Shown piece by piece: positions 31,914-45,343 of a stretch of DNA of 64,000 nt (position 1 is its first letter; every line of letters begins with the position of its first letter). Position numbers and translations under genes: made by a program. This DNA is from Larix kaempferi (lineage: Eukaryota > Streptophyta > Pinopsida > Pinales > Pinaceae), in assembly GCA_027924585.1 (NCBI GenBank), contig BSBM01000370.1, positions 28,169,501-28,233,500 of the forward strand, written 5' to 3'. The notes below the pieces were generated by a model. That model was not told the origin of the DNA and searched no databases. It saw nothing but the letters and a program-made list of their open reading frames with translations.

Positions 31914-34900
31914 TTAAAAAAGAGATATATTTCCACTGTCAAGAAGACAGTCCTCCATCCATTCTTCCCAAAATAGAACACCAACGGGACCAGCAAAAGC
32001 TTCTTTGGATAGTTGGTCAGCTTTAGAGTTATGAGTCCTGTAAATATGCTCAAAAGAAATCATATCCAGCAGTGCAATCTCCTGACGAATACGAACACAC
32101 AGATTTTTTAGTTCTAAAACATTGAGAGAGTATTCATATGTGGCCCATTTTATTGTAACTCGAGAGTCCCCATAGACTTTTGGATTCACCAGACCAAAGG
32201 AATTTGAAACCTTTAAGACAACCCAAAGTGCCAATAATTCTGCTTTCCTATTCGTACATTTTCCACCCTTAAGACGAAGAGAAAAGTAATGATTTTCATT
32301 GATGAATATGACCCCACCAGTAGCACAAAAACCGTCCTGAGCAGCTCCATCAAAGAATAAAACTGGCTGTGAAACCACATAGGAAAAAGAACTCATACCC
32401 ACAATTTTCTTATAATGTTCATCCTCAGGGAAAGTCTGTAATAAATTACAAACAGTCTTTGCACACTGCACAGCATCAGGAATTGTATTCTGAAAAATCA
32501 CTGAGTTCCTAGTAAACCAGATAATCCAAGATATAAATATAGGAAGAAATAGTGGCTTCTTATTATTTCTAACCCAGTTGTGTAATCCATTGCCAAACTC
32601 CAAATCATCCCATACTAACTGTGCATTGAGGTACATACAGCACAGTGCCCAATTTTTTTGAAAGAAAGAACACTTTACCAATAGATGATTTGCACTTTTC
32701 GAGAATAAATTACACAAGCAACACCAGCTAGGGCCACTCCATCCACGCTTTTGTAAATTTTCCCAGGTCTTCAGACTGCCGTTGAGCGCATGCCAAAGAA
32801 AACACTTTATCTTCAAGGGAAAAGACCAATTCCAGATTCTCGAATACCACCAGTGTTTAGAATAAATACACTGACTCTAAATAATCCTATCATACGCATA
32901 TTTTGCAGTGACAATACCCTCTTTTGGGTTACCAGCCCAAATAATCTTGTCAGGAGACCTCGTTAGAGTAATACCAGCAATTCTAAGAGCCCGAATAAAT
33001 AGTTCCCATTCACGTGCATGTTCAGGAATCAGCCCATCTAAATCACACAGCCACCCAATACCAGTACGAAGAAACAAGTCCATATCAAAAATGTCCTTAT
33101 AAGTTTTAAACCCCAAAATATTTAACCAGGATACCAAATTATCAGACAACCAATAACTATCCTCCATTCCAAGCACAGGATCCACCCCTATCAGAGAGCT
33201 GCAACCATTACCAATCTGCCAACATAAATCATTTGCTATTCAATCAAAAACTTTAAGAAATCCTCTCCAAACTGGCGACAAGGAACCAGAGTTCTTCTTG
33301 GGTTTCCTCAGCCAGCTGATTAAATCAATTTTAATATATTTTAGATGTAGGACCTTTGACCATAGTGAATTGCTGAACAAGCCACGCCAAAATCTCTTCA
33401 ACCTAAGAGCTTTGCTGAAAACAAATAAATCTTTGATACCCCACCCACCACAACTCTCCAGCCGAGCTAGAGTCTTCCATTTAACCATCACCAGATTTGA
33501 GCCAACACGATTGCCAGCCCATAGAAAATTGAAAATAAGTCTTCTGAGCCTATTAATAATGTAAACTGGAACCTCTAGAAGAGATAACCAAAAAACCGGA
33601 ATGCTAGTTAACACAGCTTTAACCAAAACAAGCCTGCCGCCAGATGAAAGTAACCGATAAGACCAATGGTCTATCCTTCTTTCAAACTTACTAACAAACC
33701 ACCTCCAGTCTTCTGCTTTATATGAATTAGGTTTTAACATAAAACCTAAATATTTAAGACCATCAACCAGATCATTACAATTATAAGGTAAAATGGATGT
33801 AATTTCATTCCTTCTACCATCTTCCACATTGTGCTGATAAAAACATGACTTATAAATGCTGACCTTCATACCAGAAACCTTGTAGAAAAAATTAATGAAG
33901 TTGGAAAATACCTTCCATTCTGAAATTGAATCAATGCCAGCAAGGAGGACATCATCTACAAAAAGAAGATGTGTGAGAAAGCATCCTGCGCCCATATTAA
34001 TACCTTTTATCAATCCCCACTCTTTTGCTTGATTTATAAGTCTACTGAGACCATCCATAATCAACAGAAATAACAGGGGTGACAGTGGACATCCCTGTCT
34101 GATACCTCTAGTGCACTGAAAGAAAGAAGTGGGATTGCCATTAACCAAAACAGAAATGCAGGGCATAGAAACACACGCCATTATCCAATTAATCACCAGA
34201 GGAGGAGTACCAATTTGGATCAGTATCAACCTAAGAAAAGACCAATTTACACGGTCGTAGGCTTTTTCTAAATCCATTTTTAAAATCAAAGCCTTCAGCT
34301 GCTTAGATTTAATAGTGTGAAGCATCTCTTGTGAAAGACCAATCGAATCATATATTTGTCTATCCTTCAAGAAACCAAATTGTTCAGGAGAAATAGCAAC
34401 AGATAAGACATCCTTCAATCTTTGTGCTATAATTTTTGACACAAGTTTATAGATGAGATTACAGAGTGCAATAGGCCGATACTCCCCAAAAGAACAGGTT
34501 TTTTACTTTTAGGAATTAAGGTAATGAATGAGGAATTTAAAGCACCAGAAATGAACCCATGTACCCTTGTATACTCCACAAGCCGCTGTATGTCATGACC
34601 CATAAAATCAAAGAAGTGCACATAAAATTCCATAGGCCAACCATCAGGCCCAGGGATTTTGTCCCTGGCAAAGGTTTTTAAAGTATGCTCAATTTCTTCT
34701 AATGAAACCTCCTTTCCCAATGCTTCAGCTTCAATACCATCAATACATCTAGGATAAAGTTTGGCCAATCTGATCTGTTCCAAAAGATCACAGCCTCCTT
34801 CCTCCTTATAAATACTACCAAAATACCTCACGGCTTCATAACTTAATGAGTCCAAACCCTTTAATGTATTACCATTTTCATCGTTTATATCCCAAATCAA

Positions 34901-36031
34901 TTTCGAGTTCCTCCTTGCAGATGCATAAGCATGGAAAAATTTTGTATTCCTGTCCCCATGATAAATCCACACCGCTCTGCTCTTCAATCTCCACTCTCTT
35001 TCTTCCATCAAAAGGATGTCCTCCTTCTTTTTCTCATATTTCTTCAAAAGTTCAAAATCACCCTGATTTAATGAACCATCCAAATTTTGCATAAAAGCAA
35101 ATTGAATACTAGATTCCAAATGCTTCAGTTCAGCCACATCCGACTTTTTTCTCTCCTTAATCCATTTTATAACTATCTCCTTGAGCTTCATCAATTTATG
35201 ACAGAAGAAATCCACAGGGTTCAAATTCTCTACATCAGAGTTTAACCAGGAAGATTTTACCATATCACAAAAATCCTTCTCCAATAGCCACGAACAGTTA
35301 AACTTGAACGGGTAGCAAAATTTTTGACCAAATTCTTCAAATTGAAGCACAATAGGCTAATGATCAGAGAATTTCGCCTCATGAACCCATGAACGAGACT
35401 GCTAAAAGATACTTAAAAAAGAAGATTTCACCAAAAAACGGTCTAATCTCTTGTGAACCCCTGCACTTCCCTGCCTACCATTCATCCAGGTTGGGATAAG
35501 TTTAACTGGAGCCAAATCCACCAGGTCAAAATGACCTAGACGATCCAAAAAATAATCTGCCAACGGGTCCATTCTAGCACATGAACCCCAAATCTCAGAA
35601 GCCGATTTTGTAAAATTCAAGTCACCAGCAAGCACCAAAAGAGGTAAATTAAGAACCCCAGAGGCAGCCAAAGCATCCCAAAAGTTCCGACGACCATCAT
35701 ATGGTGCATAACAATTAAGGATATTAATCCGTAAGTTCAACCCTAAACACACTCCTTTCATCAAAAGACCCCAGGGAGTGGAAAAAACTTTAAAAGAAAA
35801 ATGCGAAGGGTCCCAAGCCACAGCCAAACCACCAAAAAGACCAAAAGAACAGCTAGCCGCAACTTCCCATCTAGGAAGAAGATCACCCAACTTTGAAACC
35901 GCAATCGAGCTTAAGCACATAGTTTCTTGAAGAAGAACTACACCAGGACAAATAGTTGTAAAAAGTTTAGAGAAGGCCTTTGCCCTAGCAGCCTTCCCCA
36001 ACCCCTGAATATTCAAGGATAAAATAGACAT
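31914..36031 (-). pseudogene. LINE B ORF2, endonuclease-RT-RNase H
   Basis: From ATG 36031 I read an endonuclease (SLNIQGLG, LLQETM, AGDLNFT, then FSDH followed by a TAG), then RT (DKIPGPDGWPMEF, MDLEKAYDRVNW, RQGCPLSPLLF, LLFVDDVLLAG with FVDD at 33951-33962), zf-RVT (CCLCNLFSKSANHLL) and RNase H (LFFDGAAQDG, NRKAELLALW, VYGDSRV, HNSKADQLS). It ends at 31914. Stops lie at 35402, about 35361, 33240 and 32877. One base is missing at about 34490 inside the RT palm lead-in. Everything else stays in phase, giving roughly 1,370 codons, normal for plant L1. The protein would nick the target, copy the RNA and remove the template. Confidence 0.9.
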
Positions 36032-36033
36032 TA
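36029..36033 (-). promoter_or_regulatory. TAATG stop-start overlap between LINE B ORF1 and ORF2
   Basis: On the minus strand the ORF1 stop TAA (36033-36031) and the ORF2 start ATG (36031-36029) share one A. A UAAUG overlap is known to couple translation of the two ORFs by termination-reinitiation in some non-LTR elements, such as insect SART1. Its use here is inferred from the sequence alone. Confidence 0.7.
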
Positions 36034-37641
36034 AGAACCAGGAACAGAGGGTATCTTCGCTCTAAGACCCTCATCTAAGGAATAAGAATCCCCAGAAAGT
36101 TGATTTCCAATCATCCTAGTGTGGCTAGAACCCCCATTTTCAGAAATCTGACTCCCCTCTTTCTTCTTTTTTCCCCGCCGAATAGTGACATTCTGAAATT
36201 TAACAGTATGGATCGGAAGGGCCCCAGATCCAACCGGGGGAGATTTGGAGAAAGAAGGAACCAACGAGAGAGATTTTAAAACCCCATCAATTTTTAGGTC
36301 AATATTTCCACAGTTCCCCAACTCATCAATAGGATGCAAGGGAGACTCCAAAGTCTCAACATTCACGGGCTCGCAATCCTTAGAAGGAAAGGACAAAGGC
36401 AAGACAGTACCCCGTGCCTCAATGTCAACACCAAAAGACCCAGTGTTGGCCAAACCCTCTTCAACCCCATCCCCAACTGAGGTTAAAACAGATGACAGAT
36501 TTCGCACAACAGAAGGTTTTAACTGAACCCCAGACAAAGGCAGATTACCAATAGAGGACACATTGTTACCATGTCGCAGAACAACATCCCCAGAAGCAAT
36601 ACGAGCATCTAAATCTTTCTCTGTAACTTCCAACAAAGCAATATCCTCCTTCAAGACTTCAGAATATACAATATCGGGAGCAAGAACAGACTTACCAGGA
36701 CCATTCGACGGAGTGCACTCGTCCAAAAAATCAGTCGAAGCAGACCCAGTCTTCAAATTATGAGAGCATTTAGCCAAAATGTGCCCAATTTCCTTACATG
36801 CAAAACAGCGAAAAGGAATCCTGAAGAAATCAAGCCGTTGTTTCCAGCTTCATCGACCCCAAACAACCTCAATTTCTGCCGGGAGCCCCGCATCCATATC
36901 AATTTCAACCATGACCTTGGCATATCTTATATCCATACCAAACAATGACTTTCTGTCTAAACGGATAAAACGCCCTACCGAATTTGCCAAGCGGGCAATA
37001 ATTTCCTCTGTCCAAAGTTCTATCGGCAACCCTGGAATCAGCATCCAAAGGTGCCAAAACCTCTGCTTCTCTGTGAGAGGGTCAAATGCCAGGTGCCAAT
37101 GCTTCAGAATCAAAGACCCCGTCTTGAAAAGCTAGGTACCCTCCAAAACCCTAGACAACATAGCAGCATCCGGAAACACGAAAAGAATCCAGCGATTCAA
37201 CAGTAAATTTACTCTTGGAGCCATGTCTGTACCCGTCATCCAGTTAACCCTAACCCATTCCAGAATCTCTTCTTTCGAACCCGAAGTAAATTCCAGGCGC
37301 CCCACAAGTGCACGTTCTGCAAGCATAGCAACCCTATCTAGATTTGTATCTTCTGCAATCACATAACGAGCGAGAGAGGACCTAGCCTTGTAAGCTTTCA
37401 GCCTCCGTCTCACCCTTTCCCTAGCACCAGAGAGGTTAGGGTTTCTAATCCCCGGCGATCGCAATACCTCCGACACAAGCACATCACAACGAGAGTCGAC
37501 TGGTGAGAATGGAAAGGGACCACAACCCGAAGCAGCCATATGTACCCAAAACCGGGAAACCAACACCTGTCCGTCACAGCACGGAAGAAGTGGACCCGCG
37601 GACACTTGGATCCCACTTCCAGAAAAAATAGAACCAACCAC
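36031..37641 (-). pseudogene. LINE B ORF1 with intact zinc knuckle
   Basis: One frame of 537 codons from 37641 (a start at an internal ATG near 37539 is equally possible) to TAA 36031-36033. Stops are TAG at 37132 and TGA at 36850. Both fit single transitions (a Trp or Gln codon for the first, an Arg CGA for the second). A DUF4283-type domain (HLWMLIPGLPIELWTEE, ARLANSVGRFI, ADV-like KVMVEIDMDAGLP) is followed by a complete CCHC knuckle CFACKEIGHILAKC (36766-36807), then a long Ser/Pro/Gly-rich tail ending in a basic patch (RRGKKKKEG). The role is LINE RNA binding. The stop overlaps the ORF2 start. Confidence 0.88.
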
Positions 37642-37872
37642 CTAACCCTAGTAAAGAAGAACCTCAAAGAACCGCCAAAAAACCCGATAAGAGAGCAGCC
37701 AAAAAAGCAAAGGGTATAAGCCCATAAGGGCATACCACTAGAGTGTCTACCAGAGAAAGCATGACCAAAAAACATGGTACCAGAGATGCCAGGGATGCGC
37801 AAAGCACAAAACGCTCATACAAACCATAGCTACCTCCATCGCTCCCCCTCGAGAGGCACTCTACAGCCAAAT

Positions 37873-39588
37873 GTTAATCTATGATCTCATTTGTTATCTT
37901 CTCTGTCAATATTTCATCCATTTGGATTACCATAATAGGGAGTATGATAGTTTGTCTCTACTTTTTTGTGGCTCCCTATAATATATCCTATGCTCTACTT
38001 TTTTTTATCTTCATTTAGTTGTTGTACCCATTCCATACTAATTCCTTGAAGCTCAGTTCCTTGGTTCTTATCTGGAAGGGATTTGCATAAATCCTTTGCC
38101 AGGTGAAGAAACTCCACATCCAATAACACATATATAACTCTTCTGAGTTTAATAAATAGAATCCAACTTCAAAAAAGTATGCCCTGTCTTCACATTCTCT
38201 AGTATGAACAATGAAGAAACCCTTTGCACATAAGTGCAGATGGATAAAAAATTTAATGTATGATGTTGAAGATATCTGTTTTCTGAAAATAAATTGTGTT
38301 GATCAACCCCTTTATATAGACAAATTAAGGTATGGCTTTATTTTCTTGTGTTTTTCTGGGTACTATAATCATCATAATCACGCATTCTTTCGAGTGATAA
38401 AACTGCCAGAAGTTTTTTATATCTATCCCATTATTATACATATGTTGTTGTGCTGATGTTACGAATTGTTTTTAGAGATGACCTCAAAGGTTTTAAACAT
38501 CCACAAGGACTCATTTTTAGTGCGCTTAGGTTTTTAGGGTTTGCAATAATTTCAGTGCAATTCCCTTATATCTACAAGAAGAATGTGTATAGGGTTTATA
38601 TTTTCCCTCACTATTTTGACCATAACTTCGGGATGAAGTTTCTCGATGGCTGGGTGTATGTAACGCCCCACATTTTGACTATGCATATTTACCTGGCGTA
38701 CATACTGCACTTTCTTTCGCTTATTATCTATTGGACTCAGTTAGACCGAGTAAACTATATTTTGACACGTTGGACCTGATTATATGTTGCTACTATGTTG
38801 ATGATGTTACTATGCTTATGCTGATACTATGATTATGATGTGATGATGTTACCATTCTGATGAATTTTACTATGATTATGTGATTATGATGTTGTAGTTA
38901 TCATGAGATTCCTTTCTTTCATAATGGCAATGTATGCTTACTTGTCGTGCTTGATGAAATATGATATGTATGATGTGGTACGTGGATACCAACCCATGAT
39001 GTAATCAATTTAATGTTGTTATGTGATGAAATGAAATGATGTTTTGATGATCTGGATCAATTGATGATCGAATGGAGATATTTGTTAGAAATGTACAGTT
39101 TCAAAATACTAATCCACAGGACACAACGAATATGTGATAGCCGAATACTTGATATGATATGAGGAATAAGTACATGTGTTAAGCAATAAATATTAGAAAT
39201 CGATAGGATGATATGATGACACAAACCGATAATCCCAGTAACAACAAAGTATGATTTTGACAGGGTATATACCCAATATGTTGAGAGGGATGGAGGCATT
39301 TCCCACCCTATGTTTTATGATACCTGAGGTCGTGGGAGGGTTGTGCTGAGTCACTCTCTCCTATATGTGTGATGACAACGGTTAGAATCCTACTATGAGA
39401 GGTTAGGTCCACTATTTAGCTGACACCACATTCTTACTAGCAGAGAAAGGATGGGAAGGATGCGAAATTAGGATATGATGGGAGGATGTGTTAGCTAGTA
39501 CTGTTGGGAATTAGGAGTTCTATCGCACTATGTAGTGGTAGTAGGTACCCCTCCCCTAAGCATAATTGATTAATTGATTACTGTGAAC
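37873..39588. other. Gene-free stretch
   Basis: No supported gene. Open frames such as 38450-38779 have no recognisable domain and an amino-acid mix typical of AT-rich chance translation. TGTAACGCCCCACATTTTG near 38659 resembles the start of some gypsy LTRs but could not be paired with a second copy. Confidence 0.5.
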
Positions 39589-42459
39589 TGTCACAAACCC
39601 AAATTTCGTAAAAATTTAAAAATTTTCTAAGAGGCCTAATCACCATTAAATACTTTGTGGAAATATAACATGTATACCCAATATCTATAAATGCGACATT
39701 TAACGCCTCCTAATTTATTATTGAATATTTATGAGAGGGTGTTAGTACATACTTACAACCAATGGAATTACCTTGCGTATTTATGAAAGGGTTTTAGCAC
39801 ATCATTTCCAATCTTCACAACTTCCTTTCTCACTTGGGACAGTTTCTAAGCAAGAGGAGGTATCTCATCTGTACAATTTAGTAAGTTACTTCCACAATTA
39901 ATTAGATATATATTTCAACAATTCATCATATTTGAATATTCCATCTTCACCTTGAACATCTTTATGGAATTCTTTAGCTTAAATGTACCATATACAAACA
40001 TGTATCTCTATAGCTATTATATGATCATTATGAATAACTATCAATTTATCCCTCATCAAAACATACACTAATATATATAAGTAAACCACAAAACATTACA
40101 ACAAAATCACTATATTATTATAAAGCTCTATAACTGATCCCATATTAACTTTTCCATGTCTAACCGACTCTTTCTATCTTTATTATCCTATTATAAGTAA
40201 AAATGAACCGTACCTTGTATACCATACCTCATCATAAATATTATAGCCAATTCATATATGACAAATCCAAGAGATATAGTAAAAAGTTCATATAAGTAAG
40301 TGGTACAAAAAATACTATACAAATACCTAAATTCCAATCATAAGTACAGACATAAACACGAGAACCCAAAAATATACAAGGGACCATAGACATAAATACA
40401 CATATAAGAGGATACCACAATTATTTGGTTACTAAGGAAGGTAATAATCTATACACATGACTTATCCACGATACATCCATACTCATACGAGAGGGGCCAA
40501 AAATAACATTGAATCAAATAACACATAAAACAAGCGATCTTCATAAATAACATTGGAACACATTTAGATACAAATCACCATATCAAGAATAATACACATG
40601 AGAGAGACCTTTTTTTTTAAATGTGGTTCACCCACTCTTGGGCTACATCCACAAGGATTGTTTTATATTAAAGATTCAAAGGAGGCTTTACAAATGTAAC
40701 TTGTCGTTACAAAATCTACTCAATCCTTAAAACATTTTTTCTTCTAGTTGATCAGTACTATAATGGAACTAAACATAGATCTATTCTAAGGTAAATAATT
40801 TTTCAATTGCCCTTCTAGGTCGATAAGATTGAAAGGAAGTTTTAAGCCATAAGCCCTTTCCCTATTTAATTCACTTGTCTACTATACTAATTAAAGGTAG
40901 CATCTTCTTTAAATCTATACATAGTTATAAAAACTATGTCTTTAGTTCCTTTCTAAAATCATAATTCCTTTATACCAATAAAATATAATCTCCTTTTAAG
41001 TACGTTTCATTTTTAATAACTAGGCCATAGTCATTGCAGATGTTTTGGTTTCCCCCCTCTTCTCGCATGGATTAAAAATCTCCGCGTGAGTTCTCGCATG
41101 GATTAAAAATCTCCGCCATAACTCTCTACATAGATCTCTTTTAAAAAATTTCAACATTGGGCGTGGTAAAGAGATTACATGACAAATGGCGATAGCTCTG
41201 TAACAAAAAGGCTCCACTTAGTAGCACAGCTGGAGGTGGTAGTTATAAATGGTAGTTCCATCATGGGAAGACCCCTCCCCACTAAATTACTGATTTAAGA
41301 GTCGATCTTAGAGGGAGATCGTGGAAATGAAGGCGTGTCCTCTTCTTTAGTTATCTAAGGGATCGTGGGGTAGGTGGTAGCGCCAAGTTTTCGTGATGCT
41401 TTCATTAAAGCAAAATCGCTTTTATTGTCAAAAACCCACCTCTTCTAAACTAGCCATTAGCAAGCCTTTTTATTAATGACTAATCACTAAATAGTTGATT
41501 CTCTTTAAGGGAGGTATTATTATCTTTTATATAAAATTATATAAATATTGGTGAAATCGTATTAAAATAACATGAGTGTGCATCACAAAATGCATAGTAA
41601 TATACCTTGTTCTTTTACATAAAAGTAATATATACATAGATAAAAATACCGTGTAGACTTATTGTTTAGAGAAATATAAATGCTATCACCAATTTATATT
41701 AAAGTGACAGCCTTAAACCTGAAATATATAGATAATTTTAGTATAGAGGGTTGTGCTCTCGGTTTATTCCAAGAGGTCGATTTTATGTTTTATGTTTTAT
41801 CTTTTGTTATGCTTATCAAACACAACATAAGAAAGTAAACCTTCTTCATATATATATATATATATATATATGGATAGGTAGGGTAGCCCTTCCTTAATTT
41901 CCATACATTGTTTAATTACCTTAGGATAATTAAATTAACACATACCACGTCCTCTTTACTTTCTTCAAGGTGTTTTGTAATATAGCCCTCTTTAATTTAT
42001 GTTCTTCGGTTAAGTTTTCGGCATACTCTTGGTATTTAATCATGGTCATCGTTTTATTTAAGATATCATCTGATCTTTAGACTATTTAGTGGCCATTTTC
42101 TTCACTACGACGATGATACGTTCAAAGTTTAGGTTTATCAAACAATTTAACTATTTTACCTTGTTATTAACTTTAATTTTTCTTATGTATATTTTTAGGC
42201 TACGGTTAAGTCGTCTAGCATCGTCTTTCCAGCCATGACGACTTCTCTTCCTTCCCTAAAGGGTTTAGTTGCCACAAAGCCTTAAGTCTCCTAAGTGTAA
42301 TAATAACATTTACTACCTAGAAAAGAATAAAATAATAAAACTTCCAAAATACACTGGTGGGACCTTCGCCTTGAGCTCCTCACCAGGACCATTTACAAAA
42401 TTTACAGCATACATTTACAAGAGTAATAACAATAGGGGTCGAATTTGACGGATGTTACA
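39589..42459 (-). repeat. 3' LTR (2.87 kb) of the LARD-like element
   Basis: On the plus strand it begins TGTCACAAACCCAAATTTCG and ends GGATGTTACA, i.e. TG...CA on the minus strand too. 39589 to about 40470 matches 45344-46230 at roughly 95 percent in the part I compared. It includes a (TA)n microsatellite at about 41851-41871. No coding frame. Confidence 0.78.
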
Positions 42460-42476
42460 CACTCCACCCCTTAAAG
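42460..42476 (-). other. Polypurine tract of the LARD-like element
   Basis: The minus strand reads CTTTAAGGGGTGGAGTG directly before the LTR start TGTAACATCC. Its place next to an LTR terminus supports the LTR boundary and the minus orientation. Confidence 0.78.
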
Positions 42477-42958
42477 ATAACACCGTCATCGGTGTTCAAT
42501 GGTTTGTCTTTTGCATCATTCCCCATCTTTCACTTGCTTTACTTTTATGCTTTCGTCGTCTTCCCATTTTTGCGAATTCTGCAAGCTCTTATCACTTATA
42601 TCCTGCACATTACATAGATCATACAAGATCTTCTAGCGTTCTTTAGTATACCATGAGTATACAAAATTTTAAACAGTAATGTTCGTCATTCTTCCTCTTC
42701 CGTGAGGAAATATTTTGCTTATTCCAGCATTCATAATATTTATACATAAATACATGTGATAATCTAGCTACAAGAAAATTCATTCTCATTTGTTTGTATC
42801 ATAAAACAATTCTTTCAGCAAAACTTTGTGATCATCAAACCTCTTTGTACTTCAGCAATCATGGAGACTTGCATACAAAAACTCTTATGTATCTAAGCAA
42901 TCATGAAGACTTGCATACATAACAAGAGTCCCTTGCAAACTTGGCAGGAATATCATCT

Positions 42959-43190
42959 CAGTAAGAACACGTCAGTCTTACTATGCGGACTTAACAAAAA
43001 TATGCATACTTTCAGTAAGAACACGTCAGTCTTACTCTGCAAACTCAGCAGCAATATGCATACTTTCAGTAATAACACGTCAGTCTTACAATGCAAACTC
43101 AGCAAGAATATGCATACTTTCAGTAAGAACACGTCAGTCTTACTCTGCAAACTCAGCAGGAATATCATCTGCATACTTTCAGCAGGAACA
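42959..43190 (-). repeat. 54-bp tandem repeat in the LARD interior
   Basis: CAGTAAGAACACGTCAG-type starts lie at 42959, 43013, 43067, 43121 and, degraded, 43180. The unit also contains CTCTGCAAACTCAGCA and ATATGCATACTTT. It lies in the downstream half of the interior in element orientation. No function is visible. Confidence 0.9.
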
Positions 43191-45173
43191 TGCAATCTTA
43201 CAATACAACTCAAAACATAGCTTCCCCTCATCGAACTTCTTGTGTGCATACGGAAAAACCACAAGGAAAAGTTACTCCTCAGAGAACCTCTTGTGTGCAA
43301 CTTCCAGCAAAACCACAAGGAAAACATGAACCCTTCCTCTGCTCATTTCGATGGATTTAAAGATTCCCTAGGTCTTTTTGGGTCAGTATAACATTCAACG
43401 AGTACTCCACCTACTCTATTCCACTTCCGTGGGGAACATGACCACAAATTAGGGTAGTTGTCCCATAATAACAAGCTAGTTACTGAGTTCATGATGCTGC
43501 CCCCTCTGCCGAGTCCAAGAAATATTTCTTTGTAACAAACATTTATTATTTCTTTGCATGTCACATGCAACATAATAAAAACAATAGGATAAAAATTATT
43601 CACATCATCAGTCATAAGTCTTACCACTGAAAGTAAATTGTTACTTACTTGTGAGTGATTCAACTCAACTTATCTGTATAAGTGCATTTATAATCAGCGT
43701 TCCTTCTTGATCATGTCATCAATCGATTTTAAGGTCACTTCCTGAAATGTTAGTATAAATCAAATTTATTTGATTCAATTGCTCAACCATTGAGCACTTA
43801 TGCTTGTTCAATCAACTTGTGCATCCTCTTCACTTCATATTCATGTAAACTCTTCAATATCTTTAAATGTGGGTCTGAGGTCCACTTTGCTATAAACAAA
43901 CATGTTAGCATCATAATTTTTAAACATCGAGTTACATACAAACTCATTTCAAATTGAAACTTATTATCCAAATATTCTTTTCTCAATAACCTTTAAAAGA
44001 TCCCATGCTCAAACAATCACAACAAGATTAGAATTCTTCTTTCCCAATATTCAAACTCCTATTATTAACAAGATCTTGATACTCATTAATCTTTGTTTTT
44101 AGAAAATATAACATACTCTACCAAGGGTCTATCCTTATGCATTTCTAACAATAAATTAAATTTAACCCCGAGGAACATCGCTTGCGAATTTCATACAATA
44201 ATACCTTTTATCCATAAAACTTAAATGATAAGAAGTTCTAAAAGAAGTACAATTTATGTTTTAAGTAATAAAATGACAATTTTTCATAAGCAGAAGTAAA
44301 ACACATCATCACCTTATCACATGAATTCATTTATATAACTTCTAGCCTAGTATGTCAAATTTATTCTGGCTATCAATACTCAAAGGAAACGATTACTTAG
44401 GCGACTCCATGTTATTGGATCTGCTGAAAGAAACATAACATATCTTTTGTAATAAACATACTATCAAAACTCCAAGTAAAAAGATGTACATACTATTGTT
44501 GCAACTTCAGAACCAACTTTTCATTTCAACGAATATACTAAATAATTAAAGTTTCTACCAATCAAATGTTTTACCTGCTCATCTTCCCTTATTTCTATGA
44601 AGGCAATATTTTCTGAAATAGCATTATATGAATCGGTTGTAACAACTATGCAATTTCTAAATAGAATACAGCTATTTGAAATTGAAGATGTTCATGTGTC
44701 TTCATCTCACCAACAAGTTACTTCCATGGAGTATACTAGTAATACTACACACTAACCAATTAAAGCTCATAGATAATGCGCTTAGTAATAAAATTTTCGA
44801 CAATTAAAAATGCGCAATTTAAAAGATACTTCTATGCAATTTTGAATAATCGTCAAGGTTTCAGGCTACTTTTCCTAATCCTTTGTGTTGTCAAGGTAAT
44901 TTCGTCAAAGTTTTCTATATCCTTATCTATTCTTTCTAGGCTAGTTCTTTATCAAAGGACAATTTATGAATCAACAATAAAAGATTATGACACTTTTATT
45001 CCTTTTAACAAAAATCATTATTTTTCATATGCACTAAAATATCACATTCTATGATAATGTCATTCAATCATGGGAGTACCTATACCTTTTATCTAGCAAG
45101 GAAAACCTATGACAAAGACCTTTACCCTTTTGGAAAAGCTTGAAGATGCACTTTGAATAATATTACCCCTCGT

Positions 45174-45271
45174 CCATTCCAGTCCATGCATTCAAAATGA
45201 AACAAAAACAACTTGGTTAATTCCATTCCAGTCCATGCATTCAAAATGAAACAAAAACAACTTGGTTAATT
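45174..45271 (-). repeat. 49-bp tandem duplication in the LARD leader
   Basis: CCATTCCAGTCCATGCATTC begins both copies (45174 and 45223), which appear identical. They lie just inside the primer site. Confidence 0.9.
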
Positions 45272-45329
45272 AACTCCATATTTATTGATTTCATGTTGAG
45301 CCCATTAGGCCCGAGTGTTTTAACATGGT

Positions 45330-45341
45330 GCTCTGATACTA
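45330..45341 (-). other. Primer binding site of the LARD-like element
   Basis: The minus strand reads TAGTATCAGAGC two bases after the LTR end. It is one base off the usual tRNA-iMet site and fixes the orientation of the element. Confidence 0.8.
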
Positions 45342-45343
45342 TT

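Larger units (their letters stand above)
31900..37872 (-). mobile_element. L1-type LINE of a different family (LINE B)
   Basis: A minus-strand element with ORF1 (36031-37641) and ORF2 (31914-36031) in the plant L1 layout. Both ORFs keep their frame over long distances. Together I read six or so stops and one frameshift. The protein sequences differ clearly from LINE A, so this is another lineage. The outer limits are approximate: I saw no convincing target duplication or A-tail. The 5' end is put near 37872, where GC content falls. Confidence 0.9.

Noticed and set aside
38450-38779. Membrane-like protein frame
   Set aside because: Hydrophobic mainly because of T-rich codons. No start context, homologue or repeat partner is visible.
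42953-43327. Minus-strand frame in the LARD-like element
   Set aside because: It is the translation of the 54-bp tandem repeat. A period divisible by three keeps the frame open without selection.
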